Origin: Bacteroidota bacterium
GTDB lineage: Bacteria; Bacteroidota; Bacteroidia; Bacteroidales; FEN-979
NCBI GenBank assembly: GCA_026391805.1
Contig: JAPLDJ010000020.1
Span: forward strand, 62,001 to 126,000
Reading direction: 5' to 3'
Length of the DNA stretch: 64,000 bases
Position 1 is the first letter of the stretch, and each line of letters opens with the position of its first letter. Of the stretch, positions 17,362-27,143 are shown piece after piece. Position numbers and translations under genes: made by a program. The notes beneath the pieces are model-generated. The model searched no databases and had not been told where the DNA came from. It saw only the letters and a list, made by a program, of their open reading frames with translations.

Positions 17362-17378
17362 TTTTCTGCTATTTATCG

Positions 17379-17386
17379 CAAAACTA
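17379..17386 (-). promoter_or_regulatory. -7 promoter box (TAGTTTTG) before panB
   Basis: Matches TAnnTTTG on the minus strand and ends 18 bases before the panB ATG, giving a very short leader. Confidence 0.45.
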
Positions 17387-17408
17387 CGACAAATATTTAA
17401 AATTTATG

Positions 17409-17416
17409 TACTTTTG
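17409..17416 (+). promoter_or_regulatory. -7 promoter box (TACTTTTG) before the lipoprotein gene
   Basis: Matches TAnnTTTG, 26 bases before ATG 17442. Together with the box at 17379-17386 it makes a compact divergent promoter. It rules out the long upstream extension of the frame. Confidence 0.5.
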
Positions 17417-17441
17417 TTGCCCTTTTCCGATAAGAATATCC

Positions 17442-18434
17442 ATGCGTTACCAACGAATTATCCTGATTTTCCTCCTCACGCTTCCATTTTTTTATTCCTG
17501 TGATAAAGAACTGAAGATAAACGCTGAGTGGACTGACATTACCGTTGTTTACGGGATCCTCAACCAGGCGGAAGATACCACCTTTATTAAGATCACCAAG
17601 GCATTCCTTGGACCGGGTGATGCCATGCAGTTTGCAAAGATCCCGGATTCGAGCATCTATCCTGATAAACTCGAAGTGAAAATGGAGGCCTGGTCAGACA
17701 ATACGCTTGCAAAAACCTATGCTTTCTTTGATACGATCACCATACATACCAAGGAGGCTGGTGATTCAGTCTTTTATTATCCTGATCAGCTGGTCTATTA
17801 TTATCCGACAGGAAAACTGGATGAAGGTTATACCTATAAATTAACTGTTACCAATAAAAAGACGGGCAAGATCATTACGGCGACGAGTCCGCTGGTTCAC
17901 CACTTTGAAATTGAAAACCCTGATCCCTTTATTAAACAGGCGGAATTTCTGCCCGATCAGGATTTTACCGTTAAATGGGATCCGGCTTATGGCGGGAAAC
18001 GCTATCAGCTCCTGATCCGGTTTCACTACCTGGAAACGACGGGATCCGGAACCGTCGAAAAAGCGGTCGACTGGATCGTGTTCAACAATTTGCAGATAAC
18101 GGATCCGTATGCCGTGAATGCCCAACCGATCACCCGGTCTTTACCCGGTGAATCCTTTTACAATTTTGTCGGAAGGGAAGTTAAAGGTGACGCCATCAGC
18201 CGGGTGGCCCGGTATGTGGATTATATCTTCTCCGTGGCTTCCGAAGATATGAATACCTATATGGAAGTTACCGAACCCTCCATGACCATCATCCAGGAGC
18301 GTCCCCAGTTTTCCAATATCACCAATGGTATCGGATTGTTTGCAAGCCGGTATGTAAACGAACTGGATACCGTCAACCTGAGCCAGGCCACACTTGACGA
18401 GATGCATATCCATCTCGATTCGCTGGGTTTCTGA
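17442..18434 (+). CDS. Predicted lipoprotein of unknown function
   Basis: A 330-residue protein with a lipoprotein signal: hydrophobic segment ILIFLLTLPFF followed by YSC, with the lipidated Cys at about residue 20. The remainder is rich in beta strands with no recognised catalytic motif. Alternating strands (VVYGILNQAEDTTFIKITKAF, YKLTVTNKKTGKIITATSP) recall Ig-like DUF4249-type lipoproteins of Bacteroidota, but the match is too weak to name. The start ATG 17442 is preferred; the frame is open further upstream but overlaps panB. It stands alone before dnaK. Confidence 0.75.
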   Translation: MRYQRIILIFLLTLPFFYSCDKELKINAEWTDITVVYGILNQAEDTTFIKITKAFLGPGDAMQFAKIPDSSIYPDKLEVKMEAWSDNTLAKTYAFFDTITIHTKEAGDSVFYYPDQLVYYYPTGKLDEGYTYKLTVTNKKTGKIITATSPLVHHFEIENPDPFIKQAEFLPDQDFTVKWDPAYGGKRYQLLIRFHYLETTGSGTVEKAVDWIVFNNLQITDPYAVNAQPITRSLPGESFYNFVGREVKGDAISRVARYVDYIFSVASEDMNTYMEVTEPSMTIIQERPQFSNITNGIGLFASRYVNELDTVNLSQATLDEMHIHLDSLGF

Positions 18435-18491
18435 CATACTGCCCCTTTCCCTTTTCTGTCGTTTTGTCACGATCTGCCATTCAAATCTGAT

Positions 18492-18507
18492 TTGGCATAA
18501 TGATTGA
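18492..18507 (+). promoter_or_regulatory. Possible sigma-54-like promoter before dnaK
   Basis: TTGGCATAATGATTGA resembles the -24/-12 pattern TGGCA-n6-TTGC: GG and the second G are 12 bases apart as required, but the -12 dinucleotide is GA and not GC. No TAnnTTTG box is seen in this spacer. Weak, one-mismatch evidence. Confidence 0.3.
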
Positions 18508-18559
18508 CAAAGCAGGACCAAATCCAATAAAATAATAATCATAAATAATATTGAGTAAA

Positions 18560-20476
18560 ATGGGAAAAATCATTGGTATCGATCTTGGAACTACCAACTC
18601 ATGCGTTGCCGTGATGGAAGGGAACGAACCGGTTGTTATTGCTAACAGCGAAGGAAGAAGAACAACGCCATCGATCGTTGCATTTACCGAAAACGGTGAA
18701 CGGAAAATCGGCGATCCTGCAAAACGTCAGGCCATCACAAATCCTCAAAACACCGTTTTTTCCATAAAACGTTTCATGGGGGAAACCTGGGACCAGGTTC
18801 AAAAAGAAATTAAACGTGTTCCATACCATGTCGATCATGGTGATAACAATACACCGCGTGTTAACATTAACGGGAAATTGTACTCTCCGCAGGAGATCTC
18901 TGCCATGATCCTTCAGAAAATGAGGAAGACGGCAGAGGATTATCTCGGAATCGAGATCAAGGAAGCTGTCATTACCGTTCCTGCCTATTTCAGCGATTCG
19001 CAGCGCCAGGCAACAAAAGAAGCGGGCGAAATCGCAGGTCTTGACGTGAAAAGGATCATCAACGAGCCTACTGCCGCAGCACTGGCATATGGCCTTGACA
19101 AAAAGAACAGGGACATGAAGGTCGCCGTATTTGACCTTGGCGGAGGAACGTTCGACATTTCGATCCTGGAGCTTGGAGAAGGCGTTTTCGAAGTGAAGTC
19201 AACCAACGGGAACACTCACCTCGGGGGCGACGATTTTGACCACCTCGTGATCGACTGGCTGGCCGATGAATTCCTGAAAGATGAAGGAATTAATCTGAGG
19301 AAAGACCCGATGGCCCTCCAGCGTTTAAAAGAAGCTGCCGAAAAAGCAAAAATAGAATTGTCCAGTTCGGTCGAAACCGAGATCAACCTTCCCTATATCA
19401 TGCCGGTTGACGGGATCCCGAAGCACCTGGTGAAAAAACTGTCGCGCGCTAAATTTGAACAGCTGATCGATCAGCTGATGCGTTCAACAATACCTCCCTG
19501 TGAACAGGCAATGAAAGATGCAGGATTAAAAACGTCCGACATTGACGAGGTGATCCTCGTGGGCGGCTCGACAAGAATTCCTGCGGTTCAGAAACTGGTC
19601 AGGGATTTCTTCGGAAAAGAACCTTCCAAAGGGGTGAACCCCGATGAAGTTGTCGCTATCGGCGCTGCAATCCAGGGCGGTGTTCTTACCGGTGAGGTAA
19701 GAGATGTTCTTCTGCTTGATGTCACACCGCTTTCACTGGGTATCGAAACCCTCGGCGGCGTTATGACCCGGCTGATCGAATCCAATACCACGATCCCGAC
19801 AAAAAAATCGGAGGTTTTCTCAACGGCTGCAGACAGCCAGACCTCGGTAGAGATCCATATCCTGCAGGGTGAACGCCCCATGGCCAACCTGAACAAAAGC
19901 ATCGGCCGGTTCCACCTGGATGGCATCCCGCCATCACCACGTGGCATCCCGCAGATCGAGGTGACGTTCGACATCGATGCCAACGGCATCCTGAATGTTG
20001 CCGCACGGGATAAGGCTACCGGAAAATCACAGCAGATCAGGATTGAAGCAGATTCCGGACTGTCGGAAGCTGAAATCAGGAAGATGAAGGAAGAAGCACA
20101 GCTCAATGCAGATACCGACAAAAGGATGAAAGAGGAAATCGATAAGCTGAATTCTGCCGATTCGATGATCTTCCAGACAGAAAAACAATTGAAGGAGTTC
20201 GGAGACAAGATCCCTGCAGACAAGAAAGAACCGATCACCCGGGCGCTGGAGGAATTAAAAACAGCACACAAAAGCAAAGATCTTCCAGGCATTGAAAAGG
20301 CATTGGCCAATCTGAACGCAGTCTGGCAGAGCGCCAGTGAGGAGATGTACAAGCATGCCGAGCAACCGCCGCAGGGTGGTCCGGAGGCCGGCCCGCAGCC
20401 TGGCGCTGAACAAAAAAAGCAGTCCCCGAACGATGAGGTTACCGATGTTGATTTTGAAGAGGTAAAGGATAAGTAA
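18560..20476 (+). CDS. dnaK: Chaperone protein DnaK (Hsp70)
   Basis: A 638-residue Hsp70 starting at ATG 18560 ([18 protein letters not shown]); a TTG 9 bp upstream is unlikely. The nucleotide-binding domain has the phosphate loops GIDLGTTNS and [10 protein letters not shown] and the adenosine motif [10 protein letters not shown]. The linker [15 protein letters not shown] and the substrate-binding domain follow. The C-terminal tail is Pro/Gly/Gln rich and ends [10 protein letters not shown], close to the DnaK EEVxDK end. No dnaJ or grpE lies beside it, which is common in this phylum. The protein folds and rescues cytoplasmic proteins. Confidence 0.98.
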   Translation: MGKIIGIDLGTTNSCVAVMEGNEPVVIANSEGRRTTPSIVAFTENGERKIGDPAKRQAITNPQNTVFSIKRFMGETWDQVQKEIKRVPYHVDHGDNNTPRVNINGKLYSPQEISAMILQKMRKTAEDYLGIEIKEAVITVPAYFSDSQRQATKEAGEIAGLDVKRIINEPTAAALAYGLDKKNRDMKVAVFDLGGGTFDISILELGEGVFEVKSTNGNTHLGGDDFDHLVIDWLADEFLKDEGINLRKDPMALQRLKEAAEKAKIELSSSVETEINLPYIMPVDGIPKHLVKKLSRAKFEQLIDQLMRSTIPPCEQAMKDAGLKTSDIDEVILVGGSTRIPAVQKLVRDFFGKEPSKGVNPDEVVAIGAAIQGGVLTGEVRDVLLLDVTPLSLGIETLGGVMTRLIESNTTIPTKKSEVFSTAADSQTSVEIHILQGERPMANLNKSIGRFHLDGIPPSPRGIPQIEVTFDIDANGILNVAARDKATGKSQQIRIEADSGLSEAEIRKMKEEAQLNADTDKRMKEEIDKLNSADSMIFQTEKQLKEFGDKIPADKKEPITRALEELKTAHKSKDLPGIEKALANLNAVWQSASEEMYKHAEQPPQGGPEAGPQPGAEQKKQSPNDEVTDVDFEEVKDK

Positions 20477-20506
20477 TCCTCCCGGAAAGATACCTGCATA
20501 AGAAAT

Positions 20507-20556
20507 GAGCTGTTTCGATGGAGTTTTTCCAGCCGGAGCAGCTCTTCTCTTTTTTG
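20507..20556 (+). terminator. Probable dnaK terminator
   Basis: GAGCTG at 20507-20512 pairs with CAGCTC at 20539-20544, with an inner TGGA/TCCA pair, followed by a T-rich run. It begins about 30 bp after the dnaK stop. Confidence 0.6.
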
Positions 20557-20604
20557 TTAATATTTTCTTAAACATAAAATAACCGGGGTCACCAAAATTC
20601 TTTA

Positions 20605-20612
20605 TACATTTG
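20605..20612 (+). promoter_or_regulatory. -7 promoter box (TACATTTG) with long leader
   Basis: Matches TAnnTTTG, but lies about 160 bases before ATG 20773, leaving an unusually long leader. The 296-bp dnaK-to-20773 gap otherwise holds only the terminator; I found no recognisable riboswitch in the leader. Confidence 0.35.
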
Positions 20613-20772
20613 TTTATTCGGAATACTTCCTTTTTTAAGGGTGTTTTAGCCATCATCCGAGCGTTGTAAAAAGATGCCGGGGTGCATCCGGATTCGTTGA
20701 TCTGGCTACTGTTACCGATACCGTGATGATCAGCTTTCAGAAAATATAACAACACATTGGAAAGATAAGACT

Positions 20773-23148
20773 ATGAAAAGATTTACACTGGTTGCCCTCC
20801 CTCTTTTGGTTTTTTTGTTCATCGCTCTTCATGGAACCGGGCATGCCCAGGTTGTTCTCTATGAGGATTTCAACTACACCCCGCCGGCCAATATAGGCGG
20901 AAACGGAAATGCCGGCAGTACGAATAACAACTGGACCACGCACAGCGTAACCTCCGGTCAGACAACCACCATCGACGTTGTCAGCGGCAATTTATCCTAT
21001 ACCGGTCTTTTTCCCCCGAATGGCTACAAGGTGTCGATGTTCGGAAATGGTAACCTGACCTCAAGGGACATCAACCGGGCCTTCACCTATTCCGGTGGCA
21101 ATGTGCTCTATTTCTCAGTGTTATTAAATGTGGTCGACAACTCCGGGATAACGACAACCGGCGATTATTTTATGCATTTCGGAGCAACTTCTGGTACAGC
21201 GGTCACTATTTTTGGCGGAAGACTGGGGGTTAAATCGGTGAACTCGGGGGCAAATTACCGTTTCATGATCCAGAACACGTCCAGCGGAACACCGACGTTC
21301 ACTGAATTTGCCATGGATTGCAGCTTCGGAACCACGTACCTCGTTGTGGTAAAATACAACAAGGGCACTTCACCCACAACTGCCAGCCTATGGGTAAATC
21401 CAACCAGCCTTGGCGGAGCTGAACCTTCCGGATCGGTTTCGAACAGCAGCGGAACAGGAACTTTTGCCACTTTTGCCTCGATTTGTCTCCGGAACAATGC
21501 GACGACTCCGAAAGCTGAGGTTGATGAAATCCGTGTCGGACCCACATGGGCCGATGTCACACCCCCGGGGGTACTGATCAACGTTACAACCAGCGCGGTA
21601 ACAGGAATCACGACAACAACAGCCGTGGGCGGGGGAAATGTCATCTCCGACGGCGGATCGCCAATCCTTGCGAGGGGCATCTGCTGGTCTACCAGCGCAA
21701 ACCCGACCATCACCGGGAACCATACCACGGAACCCGGCACCATCGGGGTGTTTACCAGCAACATGACCGGTTTGTCAGCCAATACCTTTTACCATGTCAG
21801 GGCTTATGCCACAAACGCTCTCGGAACAGGATATGGCGGTGACGTGGGTTTTTCAACCCTGTGTCAACCCAACCCCCCGGTCTCGGATTTTGCGGCAAAC
21901 AATACCAGCATCATGGTCGGACAATCGGTCAACTTCTCTGATTCCACCCGGTTTTGCCCGACAACCTGGAACTGGTCCTTTATAGGAGGAACCCCGAACA
22001 CATCCAACCTTCAGAATCCGACAGGCATTTTATACAGCTATGCAGGTACATTTAATGTCTGCCTCACGACGACCAATGCTTACGGGACAAACATCCTTTG
22101 TAAAAATGATTACATCACCGTAAACGGCCCGCTGAATTCCAAGTTTGTGATCACGGAGATCATGTACAACCCTCCCGAATCAGGCACCGATTCGCTTGAA
22201 TTCATCGAACTTTACAACAATGATACGGCAACTGTCAACCTGCAGGGTTTTTCTTTTTCAAACCCGTTCAGCTTTACTTTCCCGAATTTCCAGGTCGGGC
22301 CGCAGGCCTATGTCCTGGTGGCAAAAAGCGCATCGGCCATGTACCACACCTTCGGGGTGACAGCCCTGCAGTGGGCCAGCGGATCCCTCAGCAATTCAGG
22401 CACGCTGATCAAACTGAAAGACCGTTTCAATGCAACCGTCGATTCGGTACAATATGGAATCGTTGCTCCGTGGGACAGCCTTGCGAACGGACGTGGCCCT
22501 TCGCTCGAATTGTGCGATCCCAACTCGAACAACAGCCTTCCCGCAAACTGGCGCCATTCCGTTAAATATGCCGCGGTCAATTTCGCCGGCGATACGATCT
22601 GGGCTTCTCCGGGCGCCGGGTGTTCTTACCCTCCGGATGCAGACTTTACAGCCAGCGCCACGCACATCCACCTCAACGATTTTGTTCAGTTCACCGATTC
22701 TTCTGCCGGACAGGTCGACGCCTGGAGCTGGACCTTCGAAGGAGGCACCCCGGCTTCGTCCAACCTGCTGATCCCGCCCCCGGTTCAATATAAAACATTC
22801 GGCACCTTTGATGTTTCCCTTACGGCATCAAATGTTGCCGGCCAGAACACAACACTCAAAACCAACTACATTGAAGTCGGTACCACCGGCACCTCAGCGC
22901 TGGATCAGAAAAATGCATTCGTTCTCTATCCGAACCCTTCGTCAGGCAAATTCTCCGTGATCTTTCATGAAAAAGGAAATTATGAAATAAAGATCATTTC
23001 ATGCCTGGGCAACATTATCGGACAGAAGAGGTCTTCAGAAGAAACGGTTGTTTTCGACCTGGCAGGACTTTCCAGGGGGATCTATGCAGTGCAGGTTTAC
23101 GATGAAGTAACCGGCAGGACGGTCTCTAAAAAACTTATTATCCAATAA
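20773..23148 (+). CDS. T9SS cargo protein with lamin-tail, Fn3-like and PKD domains
   Basis: A 791-residue secreted protein. Residues 1-25 are a signal peptide (GHAQ). Residues about 26-255 look like a concanavalin/LamG-like fold. Residues about 262-365 are a fibronectin-III-like module (GICWSTSANPTITGNHT). A PKD-like domain (about 370-450) with NWSFIGGTP is followed by a lamin-tail domain (about 455-610: KFVITEIMYNPPESG, EFIELYNN). A second PKD-like domain (about 620-700) precedes the type A T9SS sorting domain (about 710-791: FVLYPNPSSGKFSV to SKKLIIQ). Likely a cell-surface adhesin or a structural subunit. There is no catalytic motif. Confidence 0.85.
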   Translation: MKRFTLVALPLLVFLFIALHGTGHAQVVLYEDFNYTPPANIGGNGNAGSTNNNWTTHSVTSGQTTTIDVVSGNLSYTGLFPPNGYKVSMFGNGNLTSRDINRAFTYSGGNVLYFSVLLNVVDNSGITTTGDYFMHFGATSGTAVTIFGGRLGVKSVNSGANYRFMIQNTSSGTPTFTEFAMDCSFGTTYLVVVKYNKGTSPTTASLWVNPTSLGGAEPSGSVSNSSGTGTFATFASICLRNNATTPKAEVDEIRVGPTWADVTPPGVLINVTTSAVTGITTTTAVGGGNVISDGGSPILARGICWSTSANPTITGNHTTEPGTIGVFTSNMTGLSANTFYHVRAYATNALGTGYGGDVGFSTLCQPNPPVSDFAANNTSIMVGQSVNFSDSTRFCPTTWNWSFIGGTPNTSNLQNPTGILYSYAGTFNVCLTTTNAYGTNILCKNDYITVNGPLNSKFVITEIMYNPPESGTDSLEFIELYNNDTATVNLQGFSFSNPFSFTFPNFQVGPQAYVLVAKSASAMYHTFGVTALQWASGSLSNSGTLIKLKDRFNATVDSVQYGIVAPWDSLANGRGPSLELCDPNSNNSLPANWRHSVKYAAVNFAGDTIWASPGAGCSYPPDADFTASATHIHLNDFVQFTDSSAGQVDAWSWTFEGGTPASSNLLIPPPVQYKTFGTFDVSLTASNVAGQNTTLKTNYIEVGTTGTSALDQKNAFVLYPNPSSGKFSVIFHEKGNYEIKIISCLGNIIGQKRSSEETVVFDLAGLSRGIYAVQVYDEVTGRTVSKKLIIQ

Positions 23149-23166
23149 ATTCTATCATTTTCATCC

Positions 23167-23174
23167 TATCTTTG
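23167..23174 (+). promoter_or_regulatory. -7 promoter box (TATCTTTG)
   Basis: Exact TAnnTTTG match, followed by CA, 27 bases before ATG 23201. Suggests independent transcription from the preceding T9SS gene, 52 bp upstream. Confidence 0.6.
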
Positions 23175-23200
23175 CAAATTATTAATTTAATCAGAATCAT

Positions 23201-24820
23201 ATGAAAAAATTACTTTTACTCAGTTTTATTTGCTCCCTGATGCTTTTTGTGCAATCTGGAAAAAGCCAGGGACTTGAAAATTTCAACAATTATCCTGAGA
23301 CTTCAAATGCCTATCATAACGGGACATTTACCGGTCAGGACGGTTCCTTATGGACCTATAACCAGTGCCGCGGCGACTCTGTTATTGTTGCCCCCACCCC
23401 GACCCTTGGCAAAGGCAGGACCCCGACCGCAGAAGTTTTTTCAGGAACCATTCACAGCGGATGCGGAACCCTGAGTTTTGATTATGAGCAGGTGTTCACT
23501 ACCACTGTATCACTGGATGTATTTGTCAATGGAATCCTGGTAAAAAATGTTACCTCATCCTCTGGCGACCAGGGTGTCGTGAAAAATTCAGGAACCATCA
23601 ATGTAAATGTTGCCGGTGATTTCATTCTGGATTTCAAGCAGAATTCAACCACCTCCGGTCAATGTTCCATTGACAATATTTCCTGGACGGGAAACAGTAC
23701 GATTCTGCCCGAACCCACGAATTATCCGACCAGTTTTACTGCAACCCCGGGTTATTTCAAGATCACCCTTCACTGGACAGACGCCACCGGCAGCCAGGTG
23801 CCTTCGGCCTATCTTATCCTCGCAAGCAATGCCAACAACATTGTAGCCCCGGTTGACGGAACACCAGTTTCGGATGATCCCAACCTCACCGACGGCAGCG
23901 CTGCCCTGAACATTTTACAGGGAGTACAAACCTGCATGTTTACAGGACTGGTCAGCAACACACCCTATTATTTTGCTATTTATCCTTACACAAACTCAGG
24001 AGCCCTGATTGATTTTAAAACAGATGGAACGGCACCTGCCGTCAATGCTACAACTCCGAATGGCGTTGTCATTTTCCACCGCGATTTCAATGATCTTGCC
24101 ATCGCTCCGATGATCACAAAAAATATCCAGGGAACCGATCAGGTCTGGCAGATCGATACGACCCATGGAACATCTGCCTCCGGATGTGCCAAAATGAGCG
24201 GGTACGCAAACGGTGCCAACAATGTAAACGAAGACTGGATCATCACCCCTTCCATGCATTTTGACCAGTATACAAGTGAAATCTTCTCCTTCGAAAGCGC
24301 TTATAATTATACCGGCGATCCGCTGGTTGCCAAGATCTCCTCAAATTATGACGGTTCTGGCGATCCCAATGCATTTGCATGGACCGATCTTTCGGCCACC
24401 TGGTCACCCGGCGGATGGGTTTATGCTAATTCAGGCGACATCGATGTTTCCGGAACCAATGGCGCGGCCGTATACATTGCTTTTAAGTATACATCCAATG
24501 CCACTGCTTCCTCGACCTGGGAACTTGATGATGTCCTGATTGTCGGGACACCGGTTGTAGGCATCAGTGAAAAAACCAACCCGGCTGAATTCTACCTCTC
24601 CCCTAACCCCGCACAGGAATTTGTCAGATTATCGTTCGGTATCAAGGGTGAAAGATCAATCACTGTGCTGAATGTGATCGGAAGCAAGGTGTTCCAGGAA
24701 ACAACAGACCAGACTTCACGCCAGATTGACCTTTCCGGCATGCAGAAAGGCATTTATTTCGTCCAGGTTACAGATCTGTCGACCTCGAAAACATCAGTCA
24801 AAAAACTGATCATCCGATAA
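23201..24820 (+). CDS. T9SS cargo protein with choice-of-anchor J-type domain
   Basis: A 539-residue secreted protein with a signal peptide (residues 1-22, SGKSQ). Residues about 25-165 form a beta-sandwich. Residues about 170-285 are Fn3-like (YPTSFTATPGYFKITLHWTDATGSQVPSAYLI). Residues about 290-450 match the choice-of-anchor J/cleaved-adhesin pattern (FHRDFNDL, NEDWIITPSMHFD, WELDDVLIVG). The last 75 residues (FYLSPNPAQEFVRLSF to VKKLIIR) are a type A sorting domain. It is probably surface-attached. The role is unknown. Two tandem hairpins end the unit. Confidence 0.85.
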   Translation: MKKLLLLSFICSLMLFVQSGKSQGLENFNNYPETSNAYHNGTFTGQDGSLWTYNQCRGDSVIVAPTPTLGKGRTPTAEVFSGTIHSGCGTLSFDYEQVFTTTVSLDVFVNGILVKNVTSSSGDQGVVKNSGTINVNVAGDFILDFKQNSTTSGQCSIDNISWTGNSTILPEPTNYPTSFTATPGYFKITLHWTDATGSQVPSAYLILASNANNIVAPVDGTPVSDDPNLTDGSAALNILQGVQTCMFTGLVSNTPYYFAIYPYTNSGALIDFKTDGTAPAVNATTPNGVVIFHRDFNDLAIAPMITKNIQGTDQVWQIDTTHGTSASGCAKMSGYANGANNVNEDWIITPSMHFDQYTSEIFSFESAYNYTGDPLVAKISSNYDGSGDPNAFAWTDLSATWSPGGWVYANSGDIDVSGTNGAAVYIAFKYTSNATASSTWELDDVLIVGTPVVGISEKTNPAEFYLSPNPAQEFVRLSFGIKGERSITVLNVIGSKVFQETTDQTSRQIDLSGMQKGIYFVQVTDLSTSKTSVKKLIIR

Positions 24821-24830
24821 TGATTTTAAA

Positions 24831-24916
24831 GAAATGACAGATCAATTATTCTGTACTGTCATTTCATAAATCAAGAGCTGCAATCCCAATGTCGTGGGAT
24901 TGCAACTCTTTTATTC
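24831..24916 (+). terminator. Tandem hairpins, the second with a T-tract
   Basis: Hairpin 1: GAAATGACAG (24831-24840) pairs perfectly with CTGTCATTTC (24856-24865), 10 bp after the stop. Hairpin 2: TGCAATCCC (24879-24887) pairs with GGGATTGCA (24896-24904), extended past one mismatch by AAGAG/CTCTT, then TTTTATT. The second is a good intrinsic terminator; the first may protect the mRNA 3' end. Confidence 0.75.
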
Positions 24917-24966
24917 CATAAAAATTGAATTTGTATTCAGGACCGCCTTGTTCAGGATATAATCCG

Positions 24967-24974
24967 TATTTTTG
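24967..24974 (+). promoter_or_regulatory. -7 promoter box (TATTTTTG)
   Basis: Matches TAnnTTTG, 20 bases before ATG 24994, with a TTG at 24948-24950 in the -33 region (16-bp spacing, slightly short). Confidence 0.5.
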
Positions 24975-24993
24975 CAGGAACAAATTCTCTGCA

Positions 24994-26571
24994 ATGCAGA
25001 AGCGCATTACAGGCTATCTGTTCCTGGTCGTCCTGTTCTTTCCGGCCTTTCGCCTGCAGGGCCAGGAAACAATAAATACCTCCGGCCCTGACAAACCCCT
25101 CAGGATTGAAATTCCGGCCCGGTCGACAGAAGAGACGTACCGTATCGTACCCCTTGATACAACTGGTGTTCTGCTTTTTTTCAAAAGTGTTGAAACGATT
25201 CATGATTCGCTGACCAAGTGGTATTTTTCCCTGTATGATAAGAACCTTCGCCTCCGGTGGATCAAAAGTGTGCCGGTAAGGACCGGACTGGAATTTCGGG
25301 ACTATTGCAATGAGAACAATAAAATTTCCTTCCTGTTTCTTGCGGGTGAGAAAACCAAAGGCCTGACGAACACTGAAATGATTCTGACCATGGACGGTTT
25401 TTCCGCAAAATTTACAGCCATCGAAAATTTTCTGCCGGAATACGTCACAGAGGCAAAATGCCGGGTTTCCGGTGATCTTTTTTTCGCGGGGTACAACATA
25501 AAAAATAAACCTGCTCACCTGCAGGTCGTTGATCTGAAATCAGGGAAAATATCTGATCATACGCTGACCTCTTCCGGAACAGCATCGGTATTCACCGGTT
25601 TTATTCTCGATACGGTAAACAGCACTGTGTTTGCCACCATCGGTAAACCTGTTTCCAAAAATTTTACTGAATGTATTCTGCTTAAACTGAATTATTCCGG
25701 AACAATACTCGCGGAAACAACCATCAGTGCAATATCCCCGGGCTGGGAGATCCGGACACCCCGGCTGATCCTGAACAATGCCGATGAAGTTCTTGTCCTG
25801 TCGATGTTCAGGGCAGTGAAGAGCAGATCCTCCGGAAAAAGCGACAACATGAACGGGTCATCCGGTATCTTTTCCTGCATCGTAAGGAACGGGACCGAAA
25901 CGGATCTCCGTTTCCGCAGCTTTCCTGAGTTGAAGAGTGCTTCACATATCATCGGGGAGAAGGACCTGCTGGCCATGCAAAAGAAAGCATCGAAAAAAAA
26001 CAAATCATCCATTGAATATGCCCCGGAGCTGAACATTTTGCCGCACCCCCTGATCTGTTGCCAGGATCAGGTCATTTTTCTCGGTGAAAGTTACAGCCCC
26101 GAATACCATTCGGAAAACATGACGGAATTCGATTTTTATGGCCGGCCATACGTCAGCACCTACAATGTTTTTGATGGATACCGGTACAACAACGCACTGA
26201 TTGCCGGCTTTGACAGATCGGGAAATCTTCGCTGGGATAATTCGATGGAGATCAGGAACCTGATTTCTCCTGAATTGGTTCCGAAAGTGATGGTATACTT
26301 TCCCTCACCTGATACAACAGTGCTCTGCTATTCAAGCGAAGGCAGGATCGCCTCTAAAATCATCCGTAAAGATGAAGTGGTTGAAAAACTTGATTTTTCC
26401 ACACTCGATCTGATCAACCCGGAAGATAAAATGATCACCGACAGCAAAAACAACATGCTTTCCTGGTATGGGCCCTATTTTCTTTGCTATGGCTACCAGG
26501 AGATCAAAAGCATAAATGCTTCCGATAAGAAGAGGCTGGTTTATTATATAACGAAGGTGAGATTTGACTAA
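24994..26571 (+). CDS. Exported protein of unknown function, beta-propeller-like
   Basis: A 525-residue protein from ATG 24994 (MQKRITGYLF), the first ATG after the promoter box. A signal peptide ends at LQGQ (about residue 22). The rest is a series of beta strands at 40-60-residue spacing (WYFSLYDKNLRLRWIKS, AHLQVVDLKSGKISDHT, ALIAGFDRSGNLRWDNS), which suggests blades comparing values of a run or record, as in beta-propellers. No sorting domain, lipobox or catalytic motif is present. It stands alone between a terminator and a convergent small lipoprotein gene 30 bp away. Confidence 0.7.
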   Translation: MQKRITGYLFLVVLFFPAFRLQGQETINTSGPDKPLRIEIPARSTEETYRIVPLDTTGVLLFFKSVETIHDSLTKWYFSLYDKNLRLRWIKSVPVRTGLEFRDYCNENNKISFLFLAGEKTKGLTNTEMILTMDGFSAKFTAIENFLPEYVTEAKCRVSGDLFFAGYNIKNKPAHLQVVDLKSGKISDHTLTSSGTASVFTGFILDTVNSTVFATIGKPVSKNFTECILLKLNYSGTILAETTISAISPGWEIRTPRLILNNADEVLVLSMFRAVKSRSSGKSDNMNGSSGIFSCIVRNGTETDLRFRSFPELKSASHIIGEKDLLAMQKKASKKNKSSIEYAPELNILPHPLICCQDQVIFLGESYSPEYHSENMTEFDFYGRPYVSTYNVFDGYRYNNALIAGFDRSGNLRWDNSMEIRNLISPELVPKVMVYFPSPDTTVLCYSSEGRIASKIIRKDEVVEKLDFSTLDLINPEDKMITDSKNNMLSWYGPYFLCYGYQEIKSINASDKKRLVYYITKVRFD

Positions 26572-26601
26572 GCCGGGAATCGGAAGGGAATCCTTAACAG
26601 A

Positions 26602-26916
26602 TCACTGAATGATCAATAATTTTTTATCACAGGTCAGAACGGTGATGGTTGTATCCCTGTCAATCCCGTTTCCGGAAACGTTGATCGTATATGTCTGGTC
26701 GCCTGTTAAATCAGAGCATTGCATGTAATCTTTCTGGAGATCAAAAGTAGATTGGGAAGGTTTAAGAGTGATGGTTATGGTCGAATCAAGTTTGTTCTCA
26801 ATGCACAAGGTTCCTTTACCGTCACAGGGTGTAGATTCCGTTTTTTTCTTACATCCGGAACTTAAGATGATAACCGAGAGAAACAACAAGGAAAGAAACA
26901 AAATGAAATTTTTCAT
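26602..26916 (-). CDS. Small predicted lipoprotein
   Basis: A 104-residue protein starting at ATG 26916. Its signal segment FILFLSLLFLSVIILSSGC ends in a lipobox with Cys at about residue 22, followed by KKKTE. The mature part has a Cys pair (PCDGKGTLC) and two more Cys late on (MQCSDL, LTCDK), and looks like a small beta domain that disulfides could hold together. Nothing more specific can be recognised. It is divergent from the giant PKD gene. Confidence 0.75.
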   Translation of the reverse strand: MKNFILFLSLLFLSVIILSSGCKKKTESTPCDGKGTLCIENKLDSTITITLKPSQSTFDLQKDYMQCSDLTGDQTYTINVSGNGIDRDTTITVLTCDKKLLIIQ

Positions 26917-26936
26917 ATTGACCAAGTTAACGAATG

Positions 26937-26944
26937 CAAAAATA
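26937..26944 (-). promoter_or_regulatory. -7 promoter box (TATTTTTG) before the small lipoprotein
   Basis: Matches TAnnTTTG on the minus strand, 21 bases before ATG 26916. It fixes that ATG over the upstream TTG at 26925. The remaining 200 bp up to 27144 are very A+T rich and should hold the promoter of the giant gene. Confidence 0.55.
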
Positions 26945-27143
26945 ATATGATAAATTGAAAAACAAAATATATTTTTGAATTATTGTTCAGGCAACCAATT
27001 TAATTCATGGATGTCTTACATTCATATTTTGATTATTAATAATAATGTTTTATTTTTGTTGGATATTGGTAAAGTTAACATTTTTACCGTTGAACAATCC
27101 GGATTTGAAACATTTTTAGTATAATTTAGTATAAATATTTTGC

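Noticed and set aside
19588-20499. Minus-strand open frame of 303 codons opposite dnaK
   Set aside because: Composition rich in Ser, Ile and Thr is the reverse reading of dnaK codons; no start signals.
20613-20772. Riboswitch in the long leader before the lamin-tail gene
   Set aside because: No conserved riboswitch core could be recognised, and the downstream gene is a surface protein.
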